Shown here: positions 41,325 to 51,048 of the stretch, piece after piece
Layout: every line of letters starts with the position of its first letter
Position numbering within the stretch: the stretch's first letter is position 1
Assembly (NCBI GenBank): GCA_963799045.1
Contig: CAWCVN010000003.1
Location: 1-64,000, forward strand
Direction of reading: 5' to 3'
Length of the DNA: 64,000 nucleotides
From: DASRSS01 sp963799045
GTDB taxonomy: Bacteria; Actinomycetota; Actinomycetes; Mycobacteriales; Jatrophihabitantaceae
Made by a program: the position numbers and the translations under genes
The notes under the pieces: model-generated
Database searches by the model: none
What the model was told of the DNA's origin: nothing
What the model saw: only the letters and a program-made list of their open reading frames with translations

Positions 41325-43012
41325 ACCCTTCGGTCTCTGCAGGTCACTGGGTCGCCGCGGTCGCACCGGTCGTCGCGTTGTTCGCGCTGGTCATCAGCGG
41401 CCGGATGAAGACCAAGTACGCCGCGATGCTGGTTGCCGGGCTGACTGCGCTGCTGGCCTTCGCCGTGTTCGGCGCGGGCGGCCTGACCCTGGGCGTCGCG
41501 TTCGGCAAGGGGCTGTGGCTGGGCTCCTGGATCCTCTACGTGGTCTTCCCGGCGATGCTGCTGTACCGAATCGCCGAACGCGGCGGCCTGGACCGCATCG
41601 GGGGGGTGTTCGCGCACCTGTTCCCCAACCGCAGCGAGAACCTACTGGTGCTGGCCTGGCTGCTGCCCTCGTTCGTGCAGGGCGTGGCCGGCTTCGGCAC
41701 CCCGATCGCGGTCGCCGCGCCGCTGCTGGTGGCCTCGGGCTGGTCGCGGGAGAGGGCGGTGGCCTACCCGCTGATCGGCTACCACTGGTCGGTCACCTTC
41801 GGCTCGATGGGCTCCTCGTTCTACATGGCCGAACTCACCGCACACCTGTCCCCCAGCGCCGGCAACGCCTTCGCCCACCACGCCGCGCTGCTGCTCGGCA
41901 CGAACTGCCTGGTCGCCGGCGGACTGGTGCTGCTGTTCGACGGCGGGCTGAGGTCACTGCGCGACGGGCTGCCGCTGCTGGTGGTCGCCGGCGTGCCGAT
42001 GGCCGCGACGCTCTACGGCGTCACCTCGGTGGTGCCCGCGGTCGGGTCGGTCGCCGCCGGCGCCGTCGGCTTCGCCTGCGCGCTCGCGCTATCGACCTAC
42101 ACCCGGCGGCGCACCCGGACCGTCCAGCCGACACCGACGCCGGTGCCGGCGGGTGCGCGGGTCCCGCACCTCGGCAGTCCGGCCGACCCGGCCGGCGCCC
42201 TGCTCGCCGCGGAGACCGGCACCGAGACGGCCGTGTCCGCCACCGAGCGGAACCCGGACTCGGAGCTCTCGCACCGCCGCGCGGCATGGTTGGTCTCGCC
42301 GTACCTGTACCTGCTGGGCAGCGCCCTGCTAGTGCTGCTGATCCCGCCGTCGCGCGCGTGGGCCGACCACCACCTCGACTGGGGACCGAGCTTCCCCGCC
42401 ACCTCGACCAGCCAGGGCTGGCAGGCCGGGGCGGTCACGGACTACACGCCGGTCAAGCTGCTCACCCACCCCGGCACCTATCTCGTGCTCGCCTGCCTGC
42501 TCGGCTACCTCACCTACCGGGCCGTCGGGCTGTGGCAGCGCCGCCCGGCAATCGAACTGGCCAGGGCCTGGTTCTCCTCCGTGCAGTCGACCGCGATCAG
42601 CATCCTCGCGCTGGCCTGCACCACCACCGTGATGATCGACTCCGGGATGATCTCGACGCTGGCCCGCGGCGCGGTCGCCGCCACCGGTTCCGGCTACCCG
42701 TCGCTGTCGGGACTGATCGGCGGGCTCGGCTCGTTCCTCACCGGATCGACCACCTCCTCCAACGCGCTGCTCGCCTCCCTGCAGGTGCAGGTCGCGGGCC
42801 TGCTGCACGTCCCCGGAACCTGGCTGCTCGCCGCACAGACCGCCGGCGGCAACATCGGCAACAGCATCTCTCCCGTCGTGGTGCTGATCGGCATCAGCGC
42901 CGTCGGCGGCAAGTTCACTCCCCAGGCTGTCCTGCGCACGGTGCTGATCGCCGCCGCCGCGCTGATGGCCGTCGTCACGGCGATGACGCTCACGGCGGTC
43001 GCCCTGGCCTGA
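41321..43012 (+). CDS. lctP: L-lactate permease (LctP/GlcA family)
   Basis: A 563-residue transporter with about 13-14 TM segments. Family motifs are WLLPSFVQGVAGFGTPIAVA, YHWSVTFGSMGSSFYM, the C-terminal GSFLTGSTTSSNALLASLQ and AGGNIGNSISPVVV. A hydrophilic loop of about 70 residues near 255-325 is rich in Pro/Thr/Glu. It imports L-lactate, D-lactate or glycolate with protons. GTG 41321 overlaps the regulator stop. No lactate dehydrogenase gene (lldD or lutABC) follows, so the uptake module is separate from catabolism. Confidence 0.9.
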   Translation: MNPSVSAGHWVAAVAPVVALFALVISGRMKTKYAAMLVAGLTALLAFAVFGAGGLTLGVAFGKGLWLGSWILYVVFPAMLLYRIAERGGLDRIGGVFAHLFPNRSENLLVLAWLLPSFVQGVAGFGTPIAVAAPLLVASGWSRERAVAYPLIGYHWSVTFGSMGSSFYMAELTAHLSPSAGNAFAHHAALLLGTNCLVAGGLVLLFDGGLRSLRDGLPLLVVAGVPMAATLYGVTSVVPAVGSVAAGAVGFACALALSTYTRRRTRTVQPTPTPVPAGARVPHLGSPADPAGALLAAETGTETAVSATERNPDSELSHRRAAWLVSPYLYLLGSALLVLLIPPSRAWADHHLDWGPSFPATSTSQGWQAGAVTDYTPVKLLTHPGTYLVLACLLGYLTYRAVGLWQRRPAIELARAWFSSVQSTAISILALACTTTVMIDSGMISTLARGAVAATGSGYPSLSGLIGGLGSFLTGSTTSSNALLASLQVQVAGLLHVPGTWLLAAQTAGGNIGNSISPVVVLIGISAVGGKFTPQAVLRTVLIAAAALMAVVTAMTLTAVALA

Positions 43013-43117
43013 CCGGTGACCTCGCCGCGCGAGCCGAGCCGGCTTGGTGGTCAATCTGCGGCTGACTTCCGACCCGCGCCGCCTCGCCGGAGCGCTGCCC
43101 GGCGCAGATCAGGCACC

Positions 43118-45685
43118 ATGGACCGGACCATGCCGATCACGACCCCCACCACGCTCGCCGACACCCTCGACCGGTCGGCGGGCCCGGTCGACGCCGACAC
43201 CGCCTACGCCACGTTCACCGACTGGACCGCCCGGCAGGGATTCTCGCTGTACCCGGCGCAGGACGAGGCTCTGCTCGAACTGGCCACCGGCGCCAACGTC
43301 ATACTCGCCACCCCTACCGGATCCGGGAAGTCGCTGGTCGCGGTCGGCGCCCACTACCTCGCGCTCGCCGCCGGTACCCGCACCGTGTACACCGCTCCGA
43401 TCAAGGCGCTGGTCAGCGAGAAGTTCTTCGCGCTGTGCGAGAGCTTCGGCTCGGCCAACGTCGGCATGATGACCGGCGACGCGGCCGTCAACGCCGAGGC
43501 GCCCATCCTCTGCTGCACCGCCGAGATCCTCGCCAACCTCGCGCTGCGCAGTGGCGCCGACTCCCCGTTCGGGGTCGTCGTGATGGACGAGTTCCACTTC
43601 TATGCCGACCCGGACCGCGGCTGGGCGTGGCAGGTGCCGCTGCTGGAGATGGCCAAGGCGCAGTTCCTGCTGATGTCGGCCACGCTCGGCGACGTCACCG
43701 ACCTGGCCGCCGACCTCGCGCAGCGCACCGGCCGCGACACCCGGATCGTCGGCACCTCCGCCGAACGGCCCGTCCCGCTGCACCACTACTACGCCCTGAC
43801 CCCACTGCACGAGACGATCAGCGATCTGCTCGCCGGTGGCAACGCGCCGATCTACGTCGTGCACTTCACCCAGGCCGCAGCGCTCGAGCACGCCCAGTCG
43901 CTGACCAGCATCAACGTCGCCACCCGCGCGGAGAAGGACGCCATCGCCGAGGCCATCGGTGCGTTCCGGTTCACGGCCGGGTTCGGCAAGGTGCTGTCCC
44001 GGCTGGTCAGACACGGAATCGGCGTGCACCACGCCGGCATGCTGCCCCGCTACCGGCGCCTGGTCGAACAGCTCGCCCAGGCCGGCCTGCTGAAGGTCAT
44101 CTGCGGCACCGACACGCTCGGTGTGGGCATCAACGTCCCGATCCGCACCGTCGTGTTCGCGGCGCTGTCCAAATACGACGGGAAGCGGCAACGGCAACTG
44201 CAAGTGCGTGAGTTCCTGCAGATCGCCGGACGTGCCGGCCGAGCCGGGTTCGACACCGCCGGCACGGTCGTGGTGCAGGCCCCGGAACACGAGGTGGACA
44301 ACGCACGCGCGCTGGCCAAAGCCGGTGACGACGCCAAGAAGCGGCGCAAGATCGTCCGGAAGAGGCCGCCGGAGGGGTTCGTTTCGTGGGGCAGCACCAC
44401 GCACGAGCGGCTGCGCTCCTCCGCCCCGGAGCAGCTGGTGCCGCAGTTCACCGTCACCCCGGCGATGCTGTTGAACGTGATCGCCCGTCCCGGCGACGCG
44501 TTCGCCGCGATGCGCGCACTCATCGACTCCACCCACAGCACCCTGCCGCAGCGGCGCCGGCTGGTCCGCGAGGCGATCCGCGGATACCGGGCGTTGCTCG
44601 CCGCCGGGGTCATCGAACGCCTGGACATCCCGGACGAGCAGGGCCGCACCGTGCGGCTCGTAGCCGAGCTGCCGGTGAACTTCGCGCTGAACCAGCCGCT
44701 GTCCACGTTCGCACTCGCCGCCCTCGAACTGCTCGACCCGGACTCCGAGACGTACCCGCTGGACGTGGTGTCGGTGTACGAGGCGACCCTGGACGACCCG
44801 CGGCAGGTGCTCTCGGCCCAGCAGCGCAAGGAGCGCGGCGAGGCCGTCGCGGCGATGAAGGCCGACGGCCTCGACTACGACGAGCGGATGGAACTGCTGA
44901 CCGAGGTCAGCCATCCGCGGCCGCTCGCGGACCTGCTCGCCGGCGCGTTCGCCATCTACCGGCAGACCCACCCGTGGCTGAGCGAGGACGACCTGTCGCC
45001 GAAGTCGGTGGTCCGCGACATGTGGGAACGCGCGATGACCTTCACCGAATACGTCTCCTTCTACGGCCTGTCGCGCAGCGAAGGCACCCTGCTGCGGTAT
45101 CTGACCGACGCGTACCGGGCGCTGCACTCCGGCGTGCCGGACAGCGCCCGTACCGACGCGGTCGACGACATCGTCGAGTGGCTGGGGGCGCTGGTCCGCC
45201 AGACCGACTCCAGCCTGCTCGACGAGTGGGAACAGCTGGCTGCCGGCACCGCCGGGACGCCCCCGCCGGGTGCGGAGGTGGCACCCCCGGCACCGGCGGC
45301 GCTGACCGGCAACCGGCGGGCGTTCACCGTGCTGGTCCGCAACGCGCTGTTTCGCCGGGTGGAGCTGGCCGCGCTGCGCCGCACCGCCGACCTCGGCGAA
45401 CTCGATGCGGATGCCGGTTGGGACGCCGAGCGCTGGGCCGGCGCGCTGGACGGGTACTTCGCCGAGTACGACCGGATCGGGACGGGCGGCGATGCCCGAA
45501 GCCCGTCGCTGTTGCACGTCGACAGCAGCGGCGAGCAGACCGAACGGGTCTGGCGGGTGCGTCAGGTCCTGGACGACCCCGACGGCGACCGCGACTGGGG
45601 CATCAGCGCGGTCGTCGACCTGGACGCAAGCGACGCCGCCGGCGAACCGGTCATCACCGTCTCCGACGTCGGCCCGCTGGCCTGA
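43118..45685 (+). CDS. Ski2-like DEAD/DEAH helicase with DUF3516 domain
   Basis: An 855-residue superfamily 2 helicase. Motif I is ATPTGSGKSLVAVGAHYLAL, Ia APIKALVSEKFFALC, II VVMDEFHFY (DEFH), III LLMSATLGD, IV-V GIGVHHAGMLPRYRRLVEQL and DTLGVGINVP, VI EFLQIAGRAGRAGFD. The C-terminal DUF3516 region (about 440-855) has TEYVSFYGLSRSEGTLLRYL. Related to HelY/Mtr4-type RNA helicases. ATG 43118 is chosen; a second ATG lies 12 bp downstream. It stands alone between the lactate permease and the tRNA genes. Confidence 0.88.
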   Translation: MDRTMPITTPTTLADTLDRSAGPVDADTAYATFTDWTARQGFSLYPAQDEALLELATGANVILATPTGSGKSLVAVGAHYLALAAGTRTVYTAPIKALVSEKFFALCESFGSANVGMMTGDAAVNAEAPILCCTAEILANLALRSGADSPFGVVVMDEFHFYADPDRGWAWQVPLLEMAKAQFLLMSATLGDVTDLAADLAQRTGRDTRIVGTSAERPVPLHHYYALTPLHETISDLLAGGNAPIYVVHFTQAAALEHAQSLTSINVATRAEKDAIAEAIGAFRFTAGFGKVLSRLVRHGIGVHHAGMLPRYRRLVEQLAQAGLLKVICGTDTLGVGINVPIRTVVFAALSKYDGKRQRQLQVREFLQIAGRAGRAGFDTAGTVVVQAPEHEVDNARALAKAGDDAKKRRKIVRKRPPEGFVSWGSTTHERLRSSAPEQLVPQFTVTPAMLLNVIARPGDAFAAMRALIDSTHSTLPQRRRLVREAIRGYRALLAAGVIERLDIPDEQGRTVRLVAELPVNFALNQPLSTFALAALELLDPDSETYPLDVVSVYEATLDDPRQVLSAQQRKERGEAVAAMKADGLDYDERMELLTEVSHPRPLADLLAGAFAIYRQTHPWLSEDDLSPKSVVRDMWERAMTFTEYVSFYGLSRSEGTLLRYLTDAYRALHSGVPDSARTDAVDDIVEWLGALVRQTDSSLLDEWEQLAAGTAGTPPPGAEVAPPAPAALTGNRRAFTVLVRNALFRRVELAALRRTADLGELDADAGWDAERWAGALDGYFAEYDRIGTGGDARSPSLLHVDSSGEQTERVWRVRQVLDDPDGDRDWGISAVVDLDASDAAGEPVITVSDVGPLA

Positions 45686-45702
45686 CGACCAATCGGAGGC
45701 CG

Positions 45703-45750
45703 GATCTTCCTGCGGCACACGCACCCAGGCGCGTCGGGCGCAGGAAGATC
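45703..45750. repeat. intergenic hairpin, family A, copy 2
   Basis: Arms GATCTTCCTGC (45703-45713) and GCAGGAAGATC (45740-45750) flank a 26-nt loop. The arms match the core of the copy at 30022-30075 exactly and the loop has the same length but another sequence. It lies 18 bp after the helicase stop. Confidence 0.6.
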
Positions 45751-45814
45751 ACATGACCTGTGCCGCCAGATAGCGAGAAACAACGAAGGCCCCGGAATCC
45801 GGGACCTCCATGAG

Positions 45815-45887
45815 CGCGCCCGAAGGGATTCGAACCCCTAACCTCTTGATCCGTAGTCAAGTGCTCTATCCGTTGAGCTACGGGCGC
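45815..45887 (-). tRNA. tRNA-Arg (ACG anticodon)
   Basis: A 73-nt cloverleaf on the minus strand: acceptor GCGCCCG/CGGGCGC, anticodon stem CTTGA/TCAAG with loop CTACGGA (anticodon ACG), T-arm AGGGGTTCGAATCCCTT. CCA is not encoded. Anticodon ACG is read as ICG and serves CGU/CGC codons. Confidence 0.93.
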
Positions 45888-45930
45888 AGGTAACCGCATC
45901 AGTCTAACGGGTGCGCGCACCCGGGCTGAG

Positions 45931-46020
45931 CGGAGGCTCCGGGATTCGAACCCGGGATGGGCGGTTAACCCAAACCGCATTAGCAGTGCGGCGCCATAGA
46001 CCAGACTAGGCGAAGCCTCC
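45931..46020 (-). tRNA. tRNA-Ser (GCT anticodon)
   Basis: A 90-nt type II tRNA on the minus strand: acceptor GGAGGCT/AGCCTCC, anticodon stem CCGCA/TGCGG with loop CTGCTAA (anticodon GCT), the long variable arm expected of serine tRNAs, T-arm CCGGGTTCGAATCCCGG. CCA is not encoded. 43 bp upstream of tRNA-Arg in the same orientation. Confidence 0.93.
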
Positions 46021-46106
46021 AAGCGGCCGAGCGGACGACGTCCCTCCGGCCCGGGAAAGCCTACAAGGTGATCCGTCGCGGCTTCAAAGCGCGCCCACCG
46101 CGGTGC

Positions 46107-47864
46107 TCACGGGCGCCCCAGCCACCGTTTGAGCCGACGCGGGCGGACCAGGAATGCCTCGGCCTCCAGCGCGGCGACGGCGATCCTGGGGATGTCGCGC
46201 GTCGCCGGGAACGAGATGAATCGAGGCTCCCAGTAGGGCCGGAACTTCACGTTGAACCGGTACAACGACTGGATCTGCCACCACCGGGACGCGAACAGCA
46301 GCACCCGGCGCCAGGCGCGCAGCACCGGCCCGGCACCGATCCGCTCACCCCGCTCGATCACATCGCGGAACACCGCGAAGTTGAGCGAGACACGCCGCAC
46401 CGCGAGCGACGGCCCGGCCTCGATCACGCGAGCGATCATGAACTCGTTGAGCCCGTTGTCGGCGGCGCGGTCGCGCCGCATCAGATCCAGGGACAGCCCG
46501 TCCGGCCCCCAGGGCACGAAGTTCAACAGCCCGCGCAGCCGCCCGTCCTGGTAGGCGGTGGCGACCACGCACCGGGGATCGCGCGGATCGCACAGCCGGG
46601 ACAGCGCCATCGAGAAACCCCGCTCGACCGCATCGCCGCGCCAGGCCTCGGCCGCGGTGACCAGCTCGGCACCCTCGGCCGGGTCGATCTCCTCGGCCCG
46701 GCGGATCCGGATCTGGTACCCGGCGCGCTCGACGCGGGTACAGGCCTGGCGCACGCCGCGCATCGCCCGGCCCTCGAGCGAGAAGTCGGCCACCTCGACC
46801 ACGGCCTCGTCCCCGAGTTCCAGCGCGCTGAGCTCGTACTCGCGCCGGTAGACCGTCGCCCCGAGTTCGCTCGCGCCGATGACCGCAGGCGTCCAGCCGT
46901 ACTCCTCCACCAGACGCCGGTAGGCCGTGATCGCTCCCGGCCAGGCCTCCGGATCGCCGATCGGGTCACCGCTGGCCAGCGCCACGCCGTGGACGACGCG
47001 ATAGGTGACGGCCGCCTTCCCGCTGGCCGACCACACCACCGACTTGTCCCGGCGCAGGGCGAAGTAGCCCAGCGAGTCGCGGTGCCCCTGCTTGTCCAGC
47101 AGCGCGCGCAGGCGCAACTCGTCCTCGTCGGACAGGCTGGCGATCGGCTCGGGCGGGCGAAGCAGCAACAGCGCCGGAGCGGCGACCGCGAGCAGGCCGA
47201 ACCCGAGCAGGGTCCCGTGCAGGACGTCCGCGAACAGGTCGTGCCGGAAGTGCAGCTCGCCCACGGAACCGATCAGCCCGAACGACACCTCCTCGAGGCG
47301 CAGGGCGAACGAGCGCTCGCCGATAATCTCGTGCGGGTAGAGGTAGAGCAGCCCGAGGCCGTAGACGTAGGCGACAGCGACGAACTGCACGAACACCCGA
47401 GCCGCGAACCAGCGACTGAACGGATCGGCCTTGGCCGTGAACCGCGCGCGGGCTGTGATCAGCAAGATCAGCAAGATCACCGCGATCGCCAGCTCGCCGG
47501 GCCGAAGGTCCCCGCGCACCACATTGACCGCGGTCACCACGGCGGCCACCGTCAGCGCCACCAGCCAGGCACGCCGCTTGCGCTTGCGCAGCCCCGCAGC
47601 GATACGCAGCAGCAACAACCCCGCCACCGCAACGACCGCGGTCGCCGCTGCGGACGCGGGGACCGGAATCACCCCGGTGATCGCGTGCACCCGGGTGCGC
47701 TCGCGCGGCAGGAACGCATCCACCAGCGACAGCACGCCCAGCAGGGCGGCGATGGCGGCGGCGATACCCGGCGAACGTCGCAGGTAGCCACGCCACCAGC
47801 GCTGGCGCCGCCCGACGCCCGGTCGCACGCGGCACGGATCGTCGGGTGCGGGCACGGCGACCAT
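46107..47864 (-). CDS. phosphatidylglycerol lysyltransferase domain protein (MprF/LysX-like)
   Basis: A 585-residue membrane protein. About six TM segments in the first half (GIAAAIAALLGVLSLVDAFL, AVVAVAGLLLLRIAAGL, ELAIAVILLILLI and others) are followed by a DUF2156 double-GNAT domain: DSLGYFALRRDKSVVWSASG, YGWTPAVIGASELGATVYRR, then RFNVKFRPYWEPRFI near the end. This domain transfers aminoacyl groups from tRNA to phosphatidylglycerol. No lysyl-tRNA synthetase domain is fused, unlike mycobacterial LysX. ATG 47862-47864 is chosen; an upstream start at 47894 is possible. Confidence 0.82.
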   Translation of the reverse strand: MVAVPAPDDPCRVRPGVGRRQRWWRGYLRRSPGIAAAIAALLGVLSLVDAFLPRERTRVHAITGVIPVPASAAATAVVAVAGLLLLRIAAGLRKRKRRAWLVALTVAAVVTAVNVVRGDLRPGELAIAVILLILLITARARFTAKADPFSRWFAARVFVQFVAVAYVYGLGLLYLYPHEIIGERSFALRLEEVSFGLIGSVGELHFRHDLFADVLHGTLLGFGLLAVAAPALLLLRPPEPIASLSDEDELRLRALLDKQGHRDSLGYFALRRDKSVVWSASGKAAVTYRVVHGVALASGDPIGDPEAWPGAITAYRRLVEEYGWTPAVIGASELGATVYRREYELSALELGDEAVVEVADFSLEGRAMRGVRQACTRVERAGYQIRIRRAEEIDPAEGAELVTAAEAWRGDAVERGFSMALSRLCDPRDPRCVVATAYQDGRLRGLLNFVPWGPDGLSLDLMRRDRAADNGLNEFMIARVIEAGPSLAVRRVSLNFAVFRDVIERGERIGAGPVLRAWRRVLLFASRWWQIQSLYRFNVKFRPYWEPRFISFPATRDIPRIAVAALEAEAFLVRPRRLKRWLGRP

Positions 47865-47951
47865 GATTCCCGGTCCGCCCGCGCCGGGGCGCACTGCCCT
47901 CAGCCCGAGGCGTGTTCGGCACGTCCGCGCCGCGAGCCGCCGCGCCGCGAC

Positions 47952-48596
47952 CTATCTCGCCGCGACGAGAGGGACCAGCACGTCGTCGATGATCTCGGTG
48001 ATGTCGGACTCGCTGAGCGGTTCGCGCATCAATATCACCCGGTGCGACAGCAGGGCGGGCAACACGTCCGCGACGAGCGGGGTGACGGCCTCCGGACGCA
48101 CCTCGCCGCGCGCGACGCCCCGGCGCAGAATGTTGAGCAACGCCTCACGCCTGGGCGCCTGGAAACGCTCGTCGACGGCCCGGGCGAGCTCCGGATCGCT
48201 GAAGGCCTCGCACTTGACCGCCCGCATCGCGTCGCCGGCGGGGCTGCGGAGTAGGCCCGTGATCGTCTCGGCGATGCGGCGCAGCGCCTGCTCGGTCGTG
48301 ATGTCCTCGCCGAGCTCGTCCGGCGCCATCTCGATGCCGCACTGTTTGGGTGTGGGCAGCACCTCGAGCAACGCATCCAGCACGAGTTCCTGCTTGGTCG
48401 GCCAGCGGCGGTAGATGCTCGCCTTGCCGGTGCGGGCACGCGCAGCAACGCCCTCGACGGTGAACGCCCGGTAGCCGACGCTGCTCAGCTCCTCGTAGGC
48501 GGCGGCGAGAATCGCGCCCTCCAGCGCCGCACCCCGGCGGCGGTGCGCGACCCCGTGCACCGACTCGACCACCTGCTGCAGCGCCTTCGTCGTCAC
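47952..48596 (-). CDS. TetR family repressor of the divergent MFS pump
   Basis: A 214-residue protein. The helix-turn-helix reads LEGAILAAAYEELSSVGYRA, then FTVEGVAARARTGKASIYRR and WPTKQELV; the C-terminal domain (TetR_C_11-like) contains RREALLNILRRGVARGEVRP. GTG 48594-48596 is chosen because GGAGG lies 9 nt upstream; an ATG at 48617 overlaps that RBS. Divergent from the MFS gene, with two palindromes between them, so it probably represses the pump. Confidence 0.87.
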   Translation of the reverse strand: MTTKALQQVVESVHGVAHRRRGAALEGAILAAAYEELSSVGYRAFTVEGVAARARTGKASIYRRWPTKQELVLDALLEVLPTPKQCGIEMAPDELGEDITTEQALRRIAETITGLLRSPAGDAMRAVKCEAFSDPELARAVDERFQAPRREALLNILRRGVARGEVRPEAVTPLVADVLPALLSHRVILMREPLSESDITEIIDDVLVPLVAAR

Positions 48597-48679
48597 GTTG
48601 TCAGACCTCCTGTCCATACTGCGGGGGCAGTCCCCGCGGGCGTCCCGATCCCCCCAGCGTTCGCTGCGAGCGAGCCCGC

Positions 48680-48748
48680 TAAAGAACGCTTGCGTTTCTT
48701 AGTGCCCCTCCATTACCGTACCGCATAGAGAACGCCATCGTCTTCTAT
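48680..48748. promoter_or_regulatory. two related TetR operators before the MFS pump
   Basis: Site 1 (48680-48701) is TAAAGAACGC-TT-GCGTTTCTTA; site 2 (48725-48748) is ATAGAGAACG-CCAT-CGTCTTCTAT. Both are imperfect palindromes sharing the AGAACG/CGTyTTCT core, with centres about 46 bp apart. Site 1 is nearer the TetR gene and site 2 lies 27 bp before the MFS start, overlapping its likely promoter. Confidence 0.65.
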
Positions 48749-48775
48749 CCACACCTCTGAACCAGGAGAAACCCG

Positions 48776-50446
48776 GTGTCCGAGACAGTGACCGCCGCAG
48801 CCTCAACCCGGGGTCACCGCGGCGCCCGCCGCCACGCCCACCCGGCGCTGGTGCTGCTGATCATCGCCGGCGCGCAGCTGATGGTCGTCCTCGACGGCAC
48901 GATCGTGAACATCGCGCTGCCCTCGATGGGCCAGTACTTCGACAAGACCCAGACGAACATGACCTGGGCACTGAACGCCTACACCCTCGCCTTCGGCGGC
49001 ATGCTGCTGCTCGGCGGCCGGTTGGGGGACATCCTCGGCCGCCGTGGCATGTTCATCCTCGGCCTGTCGCTGTTCACCGCCGGCAGCTTCCTGGGTGGCA
49101 TCGCCGCGAACTTCACCTTTCTGCTCGTCGGCCGGGTCATCCAGGGCCTCGGTGGCGCGATCGCCTCGCCCACCGCGCTGTCGCTGATCACGAACGAATT
49201 CGAGGAGGGCCCGGCACGTAACCGCGCATTCGCGGTGTACGCCGCCGCGGCGGGTGCAGGTGGCGCCCTCGGCCTGCTGCTCGGCGGCATCCTGACCAAC
49301 TACCTCAGCTGGCGCTGGGTGCTGTTCGTGAACGTCCCGATCGGGGTCGCCCTGATCGCCGGCGCATTCTTCTACCTGCACCACAGCGAACGGCTCGAAG
49401 GCCGCTTCGACCTGGTCGGCACCGTGCTGTCGATGGGTGGCCTGGTCGCCGTCGTCTACGGCTTCATCCACGTCGCGAACACCAGCTGGGGCAACACCGA
49501 GACCTATGTGGTCTTCCCGCTCGCGGTCGTGCTGCTCGTGGGCTTCGTCCTCTACGAGATCTACGGCACCCGCTCGCCGCTGATGCCGATGCGGATCTTC
49601 GACAACCGCAGCCGGGCCGGGGCCTACACCGTCATGCTCGTCGTCGGTGCGGCGATGTTCGGGATGTTCTACTTCACCACGTTCTTCACCCAGCAGGTAC
49701 TCGGCTACAGCGCGCTGAAGACCGGCTTCGCCTTTCTCCCGGTGGCGCTGACGATCGGCATCACCTCGCAGGTCGTCGCGCGCATCCTGCACCGCACCGG
49801 CCCGAAGCCGATCCTGCTGTTCGGCACGCTGCTGCTGACAGCGTCGCTGTTCTGGCTGTCGACGGTGAACGCGCACTCCAGCTACCTCGGCAAGCTGCTG
49901 CCGGGCCTGATCGCACTGGCGGTGTCGATGGGCTGCAACTTCGTGCCGCTCACCGTCACCGCGGTGTCGAAGATACGTTCCACCGACGCCGGTCTGGCGT
50001 CCGCACTGCTCAACGTCGGCCAGCAGGTCGGCGGCGCGATCGGCCTGTCGGTGATGGCCACCGTGTTCGCGACTAGCGCGAAGCATTACGCGACCAGCCA
50101 CATCGCGTCGCTGCAGGACGCTATCGGCCACGCGTTCGGCCACACACCACTGGCCGCCTCCGTCGCGAACCTCATCCAGCACGCCGGCAAGAACGGGCTG
50201 GAGAACGACGCGATCAATCGCTTCGTCGCGACCGTACCGAGCGCGCAGCAGGACAAGGTCCGCAGCTTCCTGCAGACAGGCCCATACCACGACTTCGCGG
50301 TGCACGTGCAGGCGCACGGCTCGGGTGCCGGGTTCCTGATGGGAGCGGCCTTCGCGGTCGTGGCGGTGATCGCCGCGGCGATCTTGATCCAGGTCAAGAA
50401 GTCGGACCTGCCCGACGAGGCGCCGCTGGAGGCCGTCGCGGCCTGA
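48776..50446 (+). CDS. MFS drug/H+ antiporter, DHA2 (14-TM) family
   Basis: A 556-residue transporter of the EmrB/QacA type. TM1 holds LDGTIVNIALPSMGQYF (motif D1), loop 2-3 GGRLGDILGRRGMFILGL (motif A), TM5 AAAAGAGGALGLLLGGILTN (motif C), with LSWRWVLFVNVPIG after it. Fourteen TM segments are expected. GTG 48776 has AGGAG 7 nt upstream. The divergent TetR gene and two operators make it an inducible efflux pump; the substrate is not shown by the sequence. Confidence 0.92.
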   Translation: MSETVTAAASTRGHRGARRHAHPALVLLIIAGAQLMVVLDGTIVNIALPSMGQYFDKTQTNMTWALNAYTLAFGGMLLLGGRLGDILGRRGMFILGLSLFTAGSFLGGIAANFTFLLVGRVIQGLGGAIASPTALSLITNEFEEGPARNRAFAVYAAAAGAGGALGLLLGGILTNYLSWRWVLFVNVPIGVALIAGAFFYLHHSERLEGRFDLVGTVLSMGGLVAVVYGFIHVANTSWGNTETYVVFPLAVVLLVGFVLYEIYGTRSPLMPMRIFDNRSRAGAYTVMLVVGAAMFGMFYFTTFFTQQVLGYSALKTGFAFLPVALTIGITSQVVARILHRTGPKPILLFGTLLLTASLFWLSTVNAHSSYLGKLLPGLIALAVSMGCNFVPLTVTAVSKIRSTDAGLASALLNVGQQVGGAIGLSVMATVFATSAKHYATSHIASLQDAIGHAFGHTPLAASVANLIQHAGKNGLENDAINRFVATVPSAQQDKVRSFLQTGPYHDFAVHVQAHGSGAGFLMGAAFAVVAVIAAAILIQVKKSDLPDEAPLEAVAA

Positions 50447-50451
50447 CTCGG

Positions 50452-51048
50452 TCAGGCGTCGCCGTCGCCTGCTACGGCACGGCAGAAGCCAAGGGCGCGC
50501 TCCCACAGCTGGGCGGCTGACTGTGCGTCGTACTCCAGCGGGAGGCTGCGGTCGGTGAACAGATGCCCGCGGCCGGGGTAGTTGAAGACCTCGACACGGC
50601 CGCCGACGGCATGGATCTCGTCGACCAGGGCGTCGATCCAGTCCTGCGGGCGGAACGGATCGCCCTGGGTGTAATGAATCTGTGCCGGGGTTCCTGGCCG
50701 CCATGACGCGCCGCCGAGCATGCCCACCGGCAGCGCGCCGGAGAACAATAGCACTCCGCTGCAGGGACGCTGGGTGGACACGTACTCGGCCATCCCGGCG
50801 CCGTTGGAGAACCCCGCGGCCACGAACCCATCCGGGAGATCCCGGACCGCGTCGAGCGCCCGGCGCATCAGTTCCGGATAGCCGATCTGCTCAGCGAACC
50901 GGCCGGCCTGTTGGTAGTCGTCGAAGACCTGCTCGTCGTACTGGTCGACCACCAGCACGTCGTGCCCATCGGCTCGCAGGCGCTCGGCGGCGTCGCGGAC
51001 CCCGGGCCGCACCCCGAGCACGGAGTGGAACAGCGCGATCTCAGCCAT
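50452..51048 (-). CDS. dienelactone hydrolase family protein
   Basis: A 198-residue alpha/beta-hydrolase. The nucleophile elbow reads AAGFSNGAGMAEY, with Ser where classical dienelactone hydrolase has Cys; the acid lies in TQGDPFRPQDW and the His in YPGRGHLFTDRS. Substrate unknown. ATG 51046-51048 is chosen; an upstream GTG three codons earlier is possible. Its end faces the MFS gene across 5 bp. Confidence 0.82.
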   Translation of the reverse strand: MAEIALFHSVLGVRPGVRDAAERLRADGHDVLVVDQYDEQVFDDYQQAGRFAEQIGYPELMRRALDAVRDLPDGFVAAGFSNGAGMAEYVSTQRPCSGVLLFSGALPVGMLGGASWRPGTPAQIHYTQGDPFRPQDWIDALVDEIHAVGGRVEVFNYPGRGHLFTDRSLPLEYDAQSAAQLWERALGFCRAVAGDGDA

